NCBI GenBank assembly: GCA_012727815.1
Contig: JAAYGI010000005.1
Location: 1-64,000, forward strand
Origin: Erysipelothrix sp.
GTDB lineage: Bacteria; Bacillota_I; Bacilli_A; Erysipelotrichales; Erysipelotrichaceae
Direction of reading: 5' to 3'
DNA length: 64,000 nt
The position numbers were made by a program, and so were the translations under genes. Below are positions 18,929 through 29,409 of the stretch, piece after piece. Position 1 is the first letter of the stretch; the number at the start of each line of letters is the position of its first letter. Under the pieces are notes generated by a model. The model worked only from the letters and a program-made list of their open reading frames with translations. It ran no database searches and had not been told where the DNA came from.

Positions 18929-19560
18929 TTGAAATCAGAAATGTTAGTGCAAGCTATGGGAAAGATATTGTATTTTCCAACCTTGATCTATCTATCAAAA
19001 AACAAGCTTTCTTTGGAATTGTTGGTCCTTCTGGCGTAGGTAAATCTACATTACTTCGCATAATTGCAGGACTTCATACACCTGATTCAGGATCGGTTAT
19101 GATTAATAATAAGTACCTTGTTAATAATGATAAGAAAATAAACAAGAAAGAAAAACTCCTTATTACTCAAGATATTGGCTATATTTTCCAGGATTTTGCA
19201 CTTTTCGACAATTTAACAGTCTGGAATAACATGAAACTGGTTAAAAACAATAAAAAAGACATCGAATCTCTATTAAAAAGATTTGATATCCTGGATAAGA
19301 AAGATAGTTTCCCTGATAATTTATCAGGTGGACAAAAACAAAGATTGGCTATTGCAAGAGCCTTGCTGCTAAGCCCTAAAATACTATTAATTGATGAAGC
19401 TACAAGCTCTCTCGATGATAAATTAACACACGAATTCATGCAATATATGCAAGAACTCAATAAAATGGAAGGACTCACAATTGTTCTTATTACCCATGAA
19501 ACCGATCTAGTTGACACATATTGTACTGATAAATACACACTTTCACAAAATAAAAGTTGA
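18925..19560 (+). CDS. Amino-acid ABC transporter ATP-binding protein
   Basis: GPSGVGKSTLL, FQDFALFDNLTVWNN, LSGGQKQRLAIARAL, LLIDEATSSLD. Confidence 0.94.
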   Translation: MIEIRNVSASYGKDIVFSNLDLSIKKQAFFGIVGPSGVGKSTLLRIIAGLHTPDSGSVMINNKYLVNNDKKINKKEKLLITQDIGYIFQDFALFDNLTVWNNMKLVKNNKKDIESLLKRFDILDKKDSFPDNLSGGQKQRLAIARALLLSPKILLIDEATSSLDDKLTHEFMQYMQELNKMEGLTIVLITHETDLVDTYCTDKYTLSQNKS

Positions 19561-19584
19561 GACTCTACAGCCTCAACTTTTTTT
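19551..19584. terminator. Bidirectional terminator
   Basis: aaaagttgagactctacagcctcaactttttt between convergent genes. Confidence 0.75.
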
Positions 19585-20710
19585 ATAAACTCTTCATAAA
19601 TGCTTCTAATCTATCCAATGATTTCTCTAAGACTTCCATTGAATAACAGTATGATAATCTAATATAATCATCGCTACCAAAATAAACACCAGGTATCATT
19701 GCTAACTTTTGTTCATTTGCACATTTCAAGCAAAAATCATAAGAAGACATCTTATATTTACTGATATTTGGGAATATATAGAATGCACCTTCTGGTAACA
19801 TAACATCCATTCCCATATCGACAAGTCTTTTATATACATAATCTCTACGTTTTTTGTACTCGATACGCATGTAATTATTGTCTACTTCAAATGTACTGAG
19901 TGCTGCTTCTTGAGCAATACTGTTAACACCTGCCATTAAATTTTGATGTAGTTTATGCATTTCATCAATTAGATCTTTAGGTGCAATAACATAACCAATT
20001 CTCCAACCTGTCATTGCATGAGATTTTGAGAATGCTTGAACAACAATAAGTCTATCTCGTAAATCATCATACTCACGCATTGAATGTAACTTTGTATCAT
20101 ATACAAATACATCGTATACATCATCTAAAATTGCGTATAAGTTTGGATAATCGCGCATCACACTTGCTACAGCAACAAGACTTTCCTTATTCAATACTTG
20201 TCCAGTTGGATTATTTGGTGATGTTAATAGAATCGCTTTTGTATCATTATCAACAAGATTTCTTAATGCACTTTCATCTATTTGAAACGCATTATTACTT
20301 ATGTCTAATGTTAACACCTTACCACCAGCAAGTGTAACTTGTGAACCATATAAGGTATAACCAGGACTTGGCTGAATGAGTGTATCCCCTTCACTAAGAA
20401 GAGTCCACATTGCTAAAACAAGCCCTTCTGTAGCACCGTTTGTAATAATGACATTATCAATCGATATATCCTCATTAAAAAGAGTCGCCTCATAACTTGC
20501 TATTTTTTCTCTTAAAGATGTTAAACCTAAAGCTGGTGGATAATGTGTTTTATTATCATCTAACGCCTTTTTAGCTGCATCTTTAATTGCTTGTGGTGTG
20601 TCAAAATCGGGTTCGCCAATTGTTAAATAAAGCATGTCATCCATTTGAGAACACAATGCTGTAAAACTACGAATACCACTAATTCCTATGTTTTCGATCC
20701 TATTTTTCAT
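19583..20710 (-). CDS. Class I/II pyridoxal-phosphate aminotransferase (PatA-like)
   Basis: LTIGEPDFDTP, TNGATEGL, SPNNPTGQVL, VVQAFSKSHAMTGWRIGY. Confidence 0.93.
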   Translation of the reverse strand: MKNRIENIGISGIRSFTALCSQMDDMLYLTIGEPDFDTPQAIKDAAKKALDDNKTHYPPALGLTSLREKIASYEATLFNEDISIDNVIITNGATEGLVLAMWTLLSEGDTLIQPSPGYTLYGSQVTLAGGKVLTLDISNNAFQIDESALRNLVDNDTKAILLTSPNNPTGQVLNKESLVAVASVMRDYPNLYAILDDVYDVFVYDTKLHSMREYDDLRDRLIVVQAFSKSHAMTGWRIGYVIAPKDLIDEMHKLHQNLMAGVNSIAQEAALSTFEVDNNYMRIEYKKRRDYVYKRLVDMGMDVMLPEGAFYIFPNISKYKMSSYDFCLKCANEQKLAMIPGVYFGSDDYIRLSYCYSMEVLEKSLDRLEAFMKSL

Positions 20711-20720
20711 ACTACGTCTC

Positions 20721-21359
20721 CTAAGCTAACTCATTATGAAAGGATTTATAAAACTCTAAAAGTGTCTTGTGTCTTCCAAGTCCTATCTCTTTACCTTTTA
20801 TTGTATAAAGATAGTCTTTAAGAATCAATAACTTCTCATCAAAATGGGTCATTATATTGCGTTTTTTATTTCTGTATTCTTCATAATTATCGGCAGTAAC
20901 ACCTACAAGTTCTTCTTGGTGAAATGGTAATCCTTTAGACCCCGCATAATAAAATGCACGCCCTATTCCGATTGCACCCATTGCATCAAGTGTATCAGCA
21001 TCTGACACTATTTGTGCCTCTATACTCTTATCAGTACTTGTAAATCCACCTTTAAAACCAATACTTTCAATACCTTTAATAACTTCAAGCTCATATCCTT
21101 CTAAATCTAAATCGTAGGATGCTAAAAGTGATTCAAGTGTATCATATTTTGACTCTAATTTATCATCTAATACCTCATGGAAATACGCAATAAGGTATGT
21201 TACAAAGGGATTGGCTTCCTCTATAAGTAAGCGTGTTGTAAGATTTACAACACGCTTTATATGATCATAGTCATGCCCTGAAGATTCTTGTGAATATTGA
21301 TCATGGATCAATTTATCAACATCTTTAAGGATATTTGTTTGATTATGCGTTAAGTGCTT
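20721..21359 (-). CDS. HD-domain phosphohydrolase
   Basis: [13 protein letters not shown]...[11 protein letters not shown]...[22 protein letters not shown]. Start MKHLTH inside the 3' end of ptsI. Confidence 0.88.
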   Translation of the reverse strand, partial: KHLTHNQTNILKDVDKLIHDQYSQESSGHDYDHIKRVVNLTTRLLIEEANPFVTYLIAYFHEVLDDKLESKYDTLESLLASYDLDLEGYELEVIKGIESIGFKGGFTSTDKSIEAQIVSDADTLDAMGAIGIGRAFYYAGSKGLPFHQEELVGVTADNYEEYRNKKRNIMTHFDEKLLILKDYLYTIKGKEIGLGRHKTLLEFYKSFHNELA

Positions 21360-23052
21360 CATCAAGTAATGCCAATACTTCATCAGTTGTACCACAGTTA
21401 AGTGCTTTATCTGTTAGTTCTTGCATATCTTTGTAGCTTAAGTTACGGATAATACTACGTGCTTCTAGAATTGAAGATGCACTCATTGAGAATTCATCAA
21501 GTCCAAGACCTAATAGTAGTGGAATTGCTTTTTCATCTCCAGCCATCTCTCCACACATTCCAACCCAGATACCTTCTTTATGTCCACCGTCAATTGTTTG
21601 TTTGATCAAACGTAATAGTGATGGGTTATAAGGTTGGTATAGGTATGATACGCGTTCGTTCATTCTATCTGCAGCCATTGAATATTGAATTAAGTCGTTT
21701 GTTCCAATACTGAAGAAGTCAACTTCTTTAGCAAATTGGTCAGCAAGTACTGCTACTGCTGGAATTTCAACCATGATACCTAGTTCGATATCATCACTGA
21801 ATGCAATACCTTCTTTAGATAAGTTTTTCTTCTCATCTTCAACTAAAGCTTTAGCAGCTCTAAATTCGTCAAGTGTTGCAATCATTGGGAACATAATGCT
21901 TAGTTTACCGTAAACTGATGCACGTAATAATGCACGTAATTGTGTACGGAAGATTTCAGGACGGTCTAATGTTAGACGTACTGCTCTATATCCTAAGAAT
22001 GGGTTCATTTCTTCTGGTAACTGTAGGTATGGTAGTTCTTTATCTCCACCAATGTCTAAAGTACGTACAACAGTACGACCTGGTGACATTTTTTCTAATA
22101 CTGCTTTATAAGCAACATATTGTTCTTCTTCTGTTGGTAACTCTTGTGAGTCCATGTATAAGAATTCAGTACGGTATAAACCAACTGCTTCTCCACCGTT
22201 GTTAATTACTGAATCAACATCATTTGGTGTTCCGATATTTCCAGCTAATTCAACAACACGACCATCTTTAGTAATACTTTCAGCATCTTTAAGAACTTTT
22301 AAGCCTTCTTTATGTGCAATGAATGCTTCTGCTTTTTCTGTATACTCATCTTTTTGCTCTTGAGTTGGCCCAAAAATAATTGATCCACCAATAGCGTCTA
22401 AGATGATTTCTTCACCGTGTGTAATGTTTTCTAATAAAGGACCTGCTCCAACAACTGCTGGGATTTCAAGACTACGTGCCATGATAGCAGAGTGTGATGT
22501 ACGTCCACCGATTTCTGTTGCAAAACCTTTTACATATTTTCTATCAAGTTGTGCTGTATCTGATGGTGTTAAATCCTCAGCAACAATAACAACTTCTTCA
22601 TTTATAATTGATAAGTCAGGAATTTCAACTCCTAGTACTTTACATTTGATTCTGAATGTAACGTCTTTAATATCTGCTGCACGCTCTGCAAAGTAAGGAT
22701 CATCCATACCTTCGAACATACCAACAAACATTGTTGCTACACTATCAACTGCAAAATCAGCATTAATTCCCTCATTTTTGATCATCTCTTCGATTTGACC
22801 AATAAATTCTGGATCCTCTGCTACCATTAGGTGAGCATCAAATATTGCTAAATCTTCGTCTGTTAATTTACCAATTGCTTTTTCTTTGATTGATGCAATA
22901 TCTATCTTCGCGCTCTCTACCGCTGCGTGTAGTCGAGCAATCTCAGCCTCAACGTCTTGGTTTTCTTTTCTTACAATATTAAGAACTGGCTGTTGTAATT
23001 TAAATACTTTTGACACTGCAATTCCTGCAGATGCCGCTATTCCCTTAATCAT
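21343..23052 (-). CDS. ptsI: Phosphoenolpyruvate-protein phosphotransferase (Enzyme I)
   Basis: [56 protein letters not shown]. Confidence 0.98.
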   Translation of the reverse strand: MIKGIAASAGIAVSKVFKLQQPVLNIVRKENQDVEAEIARLHAAVESAKIDIASIKEKAIGKLTDEDLAIFDAHLMVAEDPEFIGQIEEMIKNEGINADFAVDSVATMFVGMFEGMDDPYFAERAADIKDVTFRIKCKVLGVEIPDLSIINEEVVIVAEDLTPSDTAQLDRKYVKGFATEIGGRTSHSAIMARSLEIPAVVGAGPLLENITHGEEIILDAIGGSIIFGPTQEQKDEYTEKAEAFIAHKEGLKVLKDAESITKDGRVVELAGNIGTPNDVDSVINNGGEAVGLYRTEFLYMDSQELPTEEEQYVAYKAVLEKMSPGRTVVRTLDIGGDKELPYLQLPEEMNPFLGYRAVRLTLDRPEIFRTQLRALLRASVYGKLSIMFPMIATLDEFRAAKALVEDEKKNLSKEGIAFSDDIELGIMVEIPAVAVLADQFAKEVDFFSIGTNDLIQYSMAADRMNERVSYLYQPYNPSLLRLIKQTIDGGHKEGIWVGMCGEMAGDEKAIPLLLGLGLDEFSMSASSILEARSIIRNLSYKDMQELTDKALNCGTTDEVLALLDEALNA

Positions 23053-23189
23053 AATGAATCTCCTTTTCCTCTTTTGACTAAATCAGTCATAACGTACTCA
23101 TTTTATCATTTTATCGCTTACATATCAAACATATATTTGGAAAGTAAAGATATATTAAGCGTTTTCAATTTCTTTAATATAGATAGCAT

Positions 23190-23216
23190 AAAAAAAACCA
23201 CTTCCGAAGAAGTGGT
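23190..23216 (-). terminator. pfp terminator
   Basis: Minus strand ACCACTTC-TTCG-GAAGTGGTTTTTTTT. Confidence 0.88.
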
Positions 23217-23229
23217 CTAAGTCGATGAA

Positions 23230-24438
23230 TTATCGGTTGTAGTAAGGTACTACGTGTTTTGGCATTCCAATTTCATCATATAGAATTGTTGGTTGTCCAA
23301 CTAGAAGTGGCTTGATGTAATCAAGTGCTTCTTGTGAAACTCCTGCAAAGTCTGGAAGAATCCATTCCATTGGGAAGTTTTTAACGTGGTTAGCAATGTT
23401 TGATGCATCTGTTGCGATATATTCAACATCATATGCTTCAGTATCACGGCGAACAACGCATACTGTTTTACCTGTGAATGTACCATCTGTTGAACGCATG
23501 TGTGCTGACATTCCTAAACGGAATGATTCAGTAACGTCTACTAATGATTGCTCAGTAGCATGTGATCTTTGTGCGTTTGCTAAGTCTTGAACTTTTGCAC
23601 GTGGTGATAATCCTGCTTCAAGCACGATATCGCGTAATGCTTGTCCTGAACCACCTAGTACTGCGTGACCAAAAGTATCATCTTTTGATTCTCCAGCTGC
23701 TAAGTATTGTCCATTTGCATAACGAACACCTTCAGAAACTACAATGTAGCATTTTCCTTTTGCGTCCATATGTTTTTTAACTGCTTTAATGAAGTCTTCT
23801 TTAACAAAAGGTACTTCGGGTAATACTAGAACGTCTACAATACCTGTAACACAAGCACTTGCAGCCATCCAACCAGCGTCGCGACCCATTGTTTCTAATA
23901 TAAATACGTCTTCACGTGTATATACTGTTGAATCTAAGTGTGTTTGTTTTGCAGTTGTAGCAATGAATTTTGCCGCACTTGCAAATCCTGGACTGTGATC
24001 CATAACCATTAGGTCATTATCAACAGTTTTTGGACAACCTACGAAACGACGTCCTTTAATGTTGTTTTTCTCTGCATATTGAGTTAATGCATAAACAGTG
24101 TCCATTGAGTCATTTCCACCTGTATAGAATACAGTTTCAATGTCATGTTTTTCTAATACTTCGAAAAACTTAACAAAGTCTGCTTCGTTTTCACGAAGTA
24201 ATTTGTAACGGCATGAACCTAATGCACTAGATGGTGTTTGACGTAGAATTCTGTTTTCTTCGTCGCTCATATTTGTTAAATCAACAAATCTTTCCTCTAG
24301 GATACCTTCGATACCATTTAATCCTCCAAATACCTTATCGTAATAAGGGTTCATTTGGTTTGCTTTAACTACTCCAGCAACAGTTGCATTAATAACTGAT
24401 GTTGGTCCGCCTGATTGCGCTACTAAACAATTTGCCAT
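23230..24438 (-). CDS. pfp: 6-phosphofructokinase, probably PPi-dependent
   Basis: MANCLVAQSGGPTSVIN, GGNDSMDT, PKTVDNDL; Asp and Lys residues typical of PPi-dependent PFKs. Confidence 0.85.
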   Translation of the reverse strand: MANCLVAQSGGPTSVINATVAGVVKANQMNPYYDKVFGGLNGIEGILEERFVDLTNMSDEENRILRQTPSSALGSCRYKLLRENEADFVKFFEVLEKHDIETVFYTGGNDSMDTVYALTQYAEKNNIKGRRFVGCPKTVDNDLMVMDHSPGFASAAKFIATTAKQTHLDSTVYTREDVFILETMGRDAGWMAASACVTGIVDVLVLPEVPFVKEDFIKAVKKHMDAKGKCYIVVSEGVRYANGQYLAAGESKDDTFGHAVLGGSGQALRDIVLEAGLSPRAKVQDLANAQRSHATEQSLVDVTESFRLGMSAHMRSTDGTFTGKTVCVVRRDTEAYDVEYIATDASNIANHVKNFPMEWILPDFAGVSQEALDYIKPLLVGQPTILYDEIGMPKHVVPYYNR

Positions 24439-24643
24439 AATGTATAACTCTCCTTTATGATTTTTCAATTACTATTATACACTATATATCTCTAGAACCA
24501 AAACATTTATAGCAAGTAAGCGAATACATTAATCTAAATCTTACTCACTTAGTATATATAATGAATTCCCTTGATAAATCTTCTATATAATATGATTCTT
24601 TTATCCTAGCAAGTGTATTTATTGTATATATATTTACGCTAAA

Positions 24644-26944
24644 TTATTCAGCATACTCAATACTATATAAGTTATCACTTACATTTTTTTTATTTTTCTT
24701 AAGTTTTTCTATCTTTTTATCAATTTGTGACAATGTTTTATCATAGTACTTAAGACTTATTTTTTCTTGTTTTTTTCGATTTTTCATTGTTTTTTTATCT
24801 TCTTTGATACCTTCAATTATCAAATGAGCATTCTCTAAGGCATATATACTCTTAACAATATCTCTTTGAATAGACTGAAGAATACTTAGCGATTTTTTTT
24901 CATCCTCAATACCATCAACCAGTGTTAATAGTTTTGAATTCTCACGTAATACTGCATCACTATTTTGCGATAATATTATCGCACCTAAGGCAGAGGATCC
25001 AACCCCACCCAATATACTTGCACCACTTGTAATAACAATCGTTCCTCCCGCCATTCCAAATCCACCGGCAGCAAGTGAACCACCACCTAAAGATGCCAAA
25101 CTTGCGTTGGTTAAAGCAACACCTTTTAAACCAACAAATGAACCGGACATCAAAGTAACGGCAATTTTTGGTGCGAATGCAAGCGCCAAACCACCTGTAG
25201 CCGCAGTTAATGTAATCGTTGATGCTGCTGTTAGATATACTTTTGACTTTTTATTGGTAAGTATAGCAACATTTTTTTCATATAGTTTTTTCATATTATT
25301 GTAGTCTTTTCTTAACTGTGATCGACCATCATTTAAGAATATATCATCCATGTAATTACTTTTTACCTTTAGAGAAATATACTTCGTTTTCTCTTTTTCA
25401 TCAAAAGGCAGGTACATTTGAGAAAGTCCAAGTTCTAAAGTGTATATCCTTAATTTTTCAATGCTCATGTTTGACTTTAAAAATTCATAATATATTTTAT
25501 CACGTGCTTGTATTAAATGGTTATCTGAATTCTTAGAATAAACTTCTAGATATTTAGATAGCCATTCTTGTTTTTTTTCTTTCATCTCTTTGTTTTTTGT
25601 TTTTTCAATATCATATTTGACCATGTCATAGTACATAGAAAAAAAATGTATTCGTTCCTGTTCTTCAAAAGAGAAGTATTCAAAAGTTACCAAATCCAAA
25701 GCTTCGTAGTATTCGATATATCGTGATTTATAATCAATTATCAGGGATTGTATATCTTCTACTATATATTGAGAATCATTTCTGATAGCAATACTAAGTT
25801 GTATTACACCAGGATAATTTATATTCAATAGAAATCCTGATAACCGGAAAGGATGTGGCTTTAATTTTTGTGTTAATAAATTGCGACCTTCTCTTACAGC
25901 TACAAAAACAGCAGAAGACACTGTTTTCATTCGAATTGTTCTTCTATTATTGTAGGGAAGAACATTCTTTATTTCGATAAGATAAAGTTCTTCAACAGAA
26001 TCAATTTCTTTATTTTTAATCTCTTCTGTAAGTTGTCTGATTATATAAAAACTACTCACAATTATTTCGTTAAATATTATAGGAGATGTGTCATTAAGTA
26101 AAGACTTATATAAACCAAACTCAGCCCTCAAATCAATACCTGGGACTTGCGATTTTTGCTGACCTTTATACAGTTTTACTAAATACTCGTATAAATAAAT
26201 TGAACCTGTTTTGTCTTTTATTTTAATATTTTTTATAAAAGGTAAGACAGATAATTCTTTTAATATTGATAATATTGGTCCTGGTAACCCCATGCCTTTT
26301 CCAGCCGTTTTTTCACTTCCAGCCATATCGGAAGTCATGTGCAGCAACCATTTTAAAACTCCAAAGTTCAGTTTTTCTAAAGTTGTTTCGCCTATATGTT
26401 TTGAATCATTTAAAGCTACTATTATAAAATTTCCTGCAGCATCTGACCCATATACTTTAGATGTAAACTGAGTTAATATGGAAAAAACCAGACCAATTGG
26501 TGTTGGATGGTGTGAAAAATCTCTTAGATGGTGTTCAGTTGATCCACCAAATTTATTGATCAATGAATCCGCAGGAAATTTATACTCTTTTTCTAAGGCA
26601 CTAACAGCTGATCTTATATCATTAGACTTATTTTCCGTAAATTTATGAGATACCTTGATGACAAACTCATTTATCTTATCTGAACCCCATTTTTTCGATT
26701 CCAAAAGAGAAAATTCCTTGCAATATATGATATCTAAAGTGGCAGTAAAAGCACCACTCAATGCTGCTATCATATAGTCATATCTATCCGCCCTATTTAA
26801 ATTTTCTGAAAATTTAAAATCGACTATTTCCTTGTCTAACCAACTTTTTCTATTTTCTGCTTGCTCATTAATATCAATTAAGTTTTTTGGCAATTCCAGT
26901 GCACTTAGAGTAAATGGATATTCTATTCTGTTAATGTTTTTCAT
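24644..26944 (-). CDS. Uncharacterised 766-aa protein with His-rich motif and C-terminal Gly/Ala-rich hydrophobic segment
   Basis: Long ORF with RBS AAGGTG. Segments NRADRYDYMIAALSGAFTATLD, HHLRDFSHHPTPIGLVFS, SDMAGSEKTAGKGMGLPGPI; hydrophobic stretch near residues 560-660. Confidence 0.85.
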   Translation of the reverse strand: MKNINRIEYPFTLSALELPKNLIDINEQAENRKSWLDKEIVDFKFSENLNRADRYDYMIAALSGAFTATLDIIYCKEFSLLESKKWGSDKINEFVIKVSHKFTENKSNDIRSAVSALEKEYKFPADSLINKFGGSTEHHLRDFSHHPTPIGLVFSILTQFTSKVYGSDAAGNFIIVALNDSKHIGETTLEKLNFGVLKWLLHMTSDMAGSEKTAGKGMGLPGPILSILKELSVLPFIKNIKIKDKTGSIYLYEYLVKLYKGQQKSQVPGIDLRAEFGLYKSLLNDTSPIIFNEIIVSSFYIIRQLTEEIKNKEIDSVEELYLIEIKNVLPYNNRRTIRMKTVSSAVFVAVREGRNLLTQKLKPHPFRLSGFLLNINYPGVIQLSIAIRNDSQYIVEDIQSLIIDYKSRYIEYYEALDLVTFEYFSFEEQERIHFFSMYYDMVKYDIEKTKNKEMKEKKQEWLSKYLEVYSKNSDNHLIQARDKIYYEFLKSNMSIEKLRIYTLELGLSQMYLPFDEKEKTKYISLKVKSNYMDDIFLNDGRSQLRKDYNNMKKLYEKNVAILTNKKSKVYLTAASTITLTAATGGLALAFAPKIAVTLMSGSFVGLKGVALTNASLASLGGGSLAAGGFGMAGGTIVITSGASILGGVGSSALGAIILSQNSDAVLRENSKLLTLVDGIEDEKKSLSILQSIQRDIVKSIYALENAHLIIEGIKEDKKTMKNRKKQEKISLKYYDKTLSQIDKKIEKLKKNKKNVSDNLYSIEYAE

Positions 26945-26984
26945 AATTCACCTTATTATCCTACACATTTTTTTGTTAATGATA

Positions 26985-27023
26985 TAAAAACAGGTTATGA
27001 CTTGCCAATGGAAGCCATAACCT
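26985..27023 (-). terminator. Terminator downstream of pilin-like gene
   Basis: Minus strand AGGTTATGGCTTCCATTGGCAAGTCATAACCTGTTTTTAT. Confidence 0.7.
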
Positions 27024-27108
27024 AATAGTATCACAATACTTTTATCAAATTAGTTTAATAACAAAACCTATAAACAATACTTTATGTTTATTACGATTAT
27101 TCATCAAA

Positions 27109-27489
27109 TTAAGATTCCGGTATACTTTCATCTGATGTATTATTTTTTGGATATGTTACTGTTACTGGATCTTTTTTTGAGTTTGCAACTGCTACAATGA
27201 TATTTCCATCGCCATCAACAGTTACAGTATCACCTTTACCTGATTTATCTGCTTCAGCCTGAAGTAATGGATCAAGTTGCTCTTTAGTAGTTGCTGTACC
27301 TTCAGAATGAAGTAAAATCGCTTGTGTATATAAAGCACTTGCACTTGAATCAAGACGTGATTCCTCAGCCTTAGCGATATAACCTGTAATTGCAGGAATT
27401 AAAATAAGTGCTAAGATTGCTAGAATTGCAATAACAACGATAAGCTCTACAAGTGTAAAACCTTTTTTGTTTTTTCTAATAAGTTTCAT
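27109..27489 (-). CDS. Type IV pilin-like prepilin (likely major subunit)
   Basis: Class III signal KKGFTLVELIVVIAILAILALILIPAI; own promoter. Confidence 0.9.
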   Translation of the reverse strand: MKLIRKNKKGFTLVELIVVIAILAILALILIPAITGYIAKAEESRLDSSASALYTQAILLHSEGTATTKEQLDPLLQAEADKSGKGDTVTVDGDGNIIVAVANSKKDPVTVTYPKNNTSDESIPES

Positions 27490-27517
27490 ATAGTTTCCCC
27501 CTTTTCTTATTGACTAT

Positions 27518-27546
27518 ATTGTATCATTAATTCGTATTATTGTAAA
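27518..27546 (-). promoter_or_regulatory. Pilin gene promoter
   Basis: Minus strand TTTACA, 17-nt spacer, TACAAT. Confidence 0.7.
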
Positions 27547-27714
27547 CGTATTCAGGTGTTTTTCTCCATAATTTCTTTTGTTTTTAAAAAGATGTATTTT
27601 ACGGTGTATTTTTCTCGTGATTAAGAGATTGTTTTTCAATATTCCCTTTAAAAAGTGACTATTCCACCTTATTTTATCAAAGATTATCATTTTGATTATG
27701 AAGGGTTAAATGAC

Positions 27715-29367
27715 TTAACTTACACTAAATAGGATTTTTTTAGCTTCTGTAATACTTGTCTTACCTTCTTGGATTAATCTGATAACATCATCCCTTAAAA
27801 ACTTAGTTCCTTGTGATGCTACATATTCTTTTAATTTATTCATTGAGGCGTTTTCTGAGATCATATTTTCTAAGACTTCGTCGATAAATACGATTTCAAA
27901 TACCGCAACGCGTCCAGTATATCCACTATGTGAGCATCGTTCACATCCCTTACCAACTGATGCTTGTTTCAGTTCGATATCTTGAAAGAGTAATTTGTCT
28001 TCATTAGCAAGTTCATGGACTTCACTACATTTTGGACAAATCTTTTTAACAAGTCTTTGTGCGATAACTGCTTTTAATGATGATGCAACCATGTAAGGTG
28101 CTACACCCATATCAATTAAACGAACTACTGATGAAAGTGCATCATTTGTATGCAGTGTTGAAAGTACAAAGTGACCTGTAATCGCTGCACGAATTGCAAT
28201 AGTTGCAGTTTCAGCATCACGTATCTCACCTAGCATGATTACATCAGGGTCTTGACGTAAAATAGATCTAAGTCCTGCTGCAAAAGTTAAGCCTGCACGT
28301 TCATTGATTTGAACTTGAGTAATTCCTTCAAATTGTTTCTCAACTGGGTCCTCAACTGTAACAACAGAAACTTCAGGTGTTGATATTTCATTCAATAAAG
28401 AATAAAGTGTTGTCGTCTTACCAGAACCTGTAGGTCCTGTTAACAATAATATACCGTTCGGCACTTGTGATATGGCCCTTAGTTTATCTTTAATATCTTC
28501 GTTGATTTCAATTGAATCAAGTGAATAAGATATATTTTGATCCGCTCCCAGAAGTCTCATTACAATCTTTTCACCAAGAGGTGTTGGAATGGATGATACA
28601 CGAAGGTCTAGTTCCAAAAATTCAGATGTATGTCTTATTGCTCCATCTTGAGGTTTTCTTTTCTCTGCAATATTCATACCAGATACTATCTTGATTCTTG
28701 TTGTAACAAGTTCATGAAGTTCTTTCTTTAGAACCATATGCTCTGAAAGTGTACCATCGACTCTAAATCTTATACGTGTTGCATCTTGACCCGGTTCAAT
28801 ATGTATATCTGATGCATTTACATTATATGCTGAATCTATCAGCGCATTAACCATCTTTACAACCGGTGCAGATTCTACACGTTGTAGTAAGTCAGTATCT
28901 TCAGTATTAAGTACTAAAGCTTCATCTTCAATGTCATCTGTTTCTGAATACATAACTGCAAGACCTTGTTGAATTGTTGCATAAGGTGAGATAACGGCTT
29001 GTGTATCAAAACCTGTTATCATACCTAAGTCTTCCATTGTGATGAAATCTAATGGATCACTTGTTGCAAACACCAATCGCCCATCTCTAATATGGAGTGG
29101 TAGTATCTTTTTTGAACTTGCAAAATCAAATCCTACCATCTCTTTAACACTGATATCCATAACAGATGATGGATTTTCAATATACTCAAATGATAACTCT
29201 TGGGCTAGGGTCACAAGCATTTCACGCTCGCTAATAACCTTCATATCTAAGAGTATTTGTCCTAATGTTTGTTTTGTTTGCTTTTGTTTTTCTATTGCCT
29301 CATACAATTGAGTTTGATTGATTAACTTTTGTTCTATTAATATTTCAGCAAAATTTAATCTCTTCAT
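27715..29367 (-). CDS. pilB: Type IV pilus/type II secretion assembly ATPase (PilB/GspE)
   Basis: GPTGSGKTTTLYSLL, VVTVEDPVEKQFEGITQVQINERAGLTFAAGLRSILRQDPDVIMLGEIRD; CPKC/CERC zinc motif. Confidence 0.95.
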   Translation of the reverse strand: MKRLNFAEILIEQKLINQTQLYEAIEKQKQTKQTLGQILLDMKVISEREMLVTLAQELSFEYIENPSSVMDISVKEMVGFDFASSKKILPLHIRDGRLVFATSDPLDFITMEDLGMITGFDTQAVISPYATIQQGLAVMYSETDDIEDEALVLNTEDTDLLQRVESAPVVKMVNALIDSAYNVNASDIHIEPGQDATRIRFRVDGTLSEHMVLKKELHELVTTRIKIVSGMNIAEKRKPQDGAIRHTSEFLELDLRVSSIPTPLGEKIVMRLLGADQNISYSLDSIEINEDIKDKLRAISQVPNGILLLTGPTGSGKTTTLYSLLNEISTPEVSVVTVEDPVEKQFEGITQVQINERAGLTFAAGLRSILRQDPDVIMLGEIRDAETATIAIRAAITGHFVLSTLHTNDALSSVVRLIDMGVAPYMVASSLKAVIAQRLVKKICPKCSEVHELANEDKLLFQDIELKQASVGKGCERCSHSGYTGRVAVFEIVFIDEVLENMISENASMNKLKEYVASQGTKFLRDDVIRLIQEGKTSITEAKKILFSVS

Positions 29368-29409
29368 AATAACTCCCCTTTCTTTGCTATAATGTGAGTG
29401 GTGATAGAT

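Noticed and set aside
21918-23077. Short plus-strand ORFs across ptsI
   Set aside because: Antisense shadows of ptsI codon usage.
23396-23998. Several short plus-strand ORFs across pfp
   Set aside because: Antisense to a well-conserved enzyme gene, without RBS or recognisable products.
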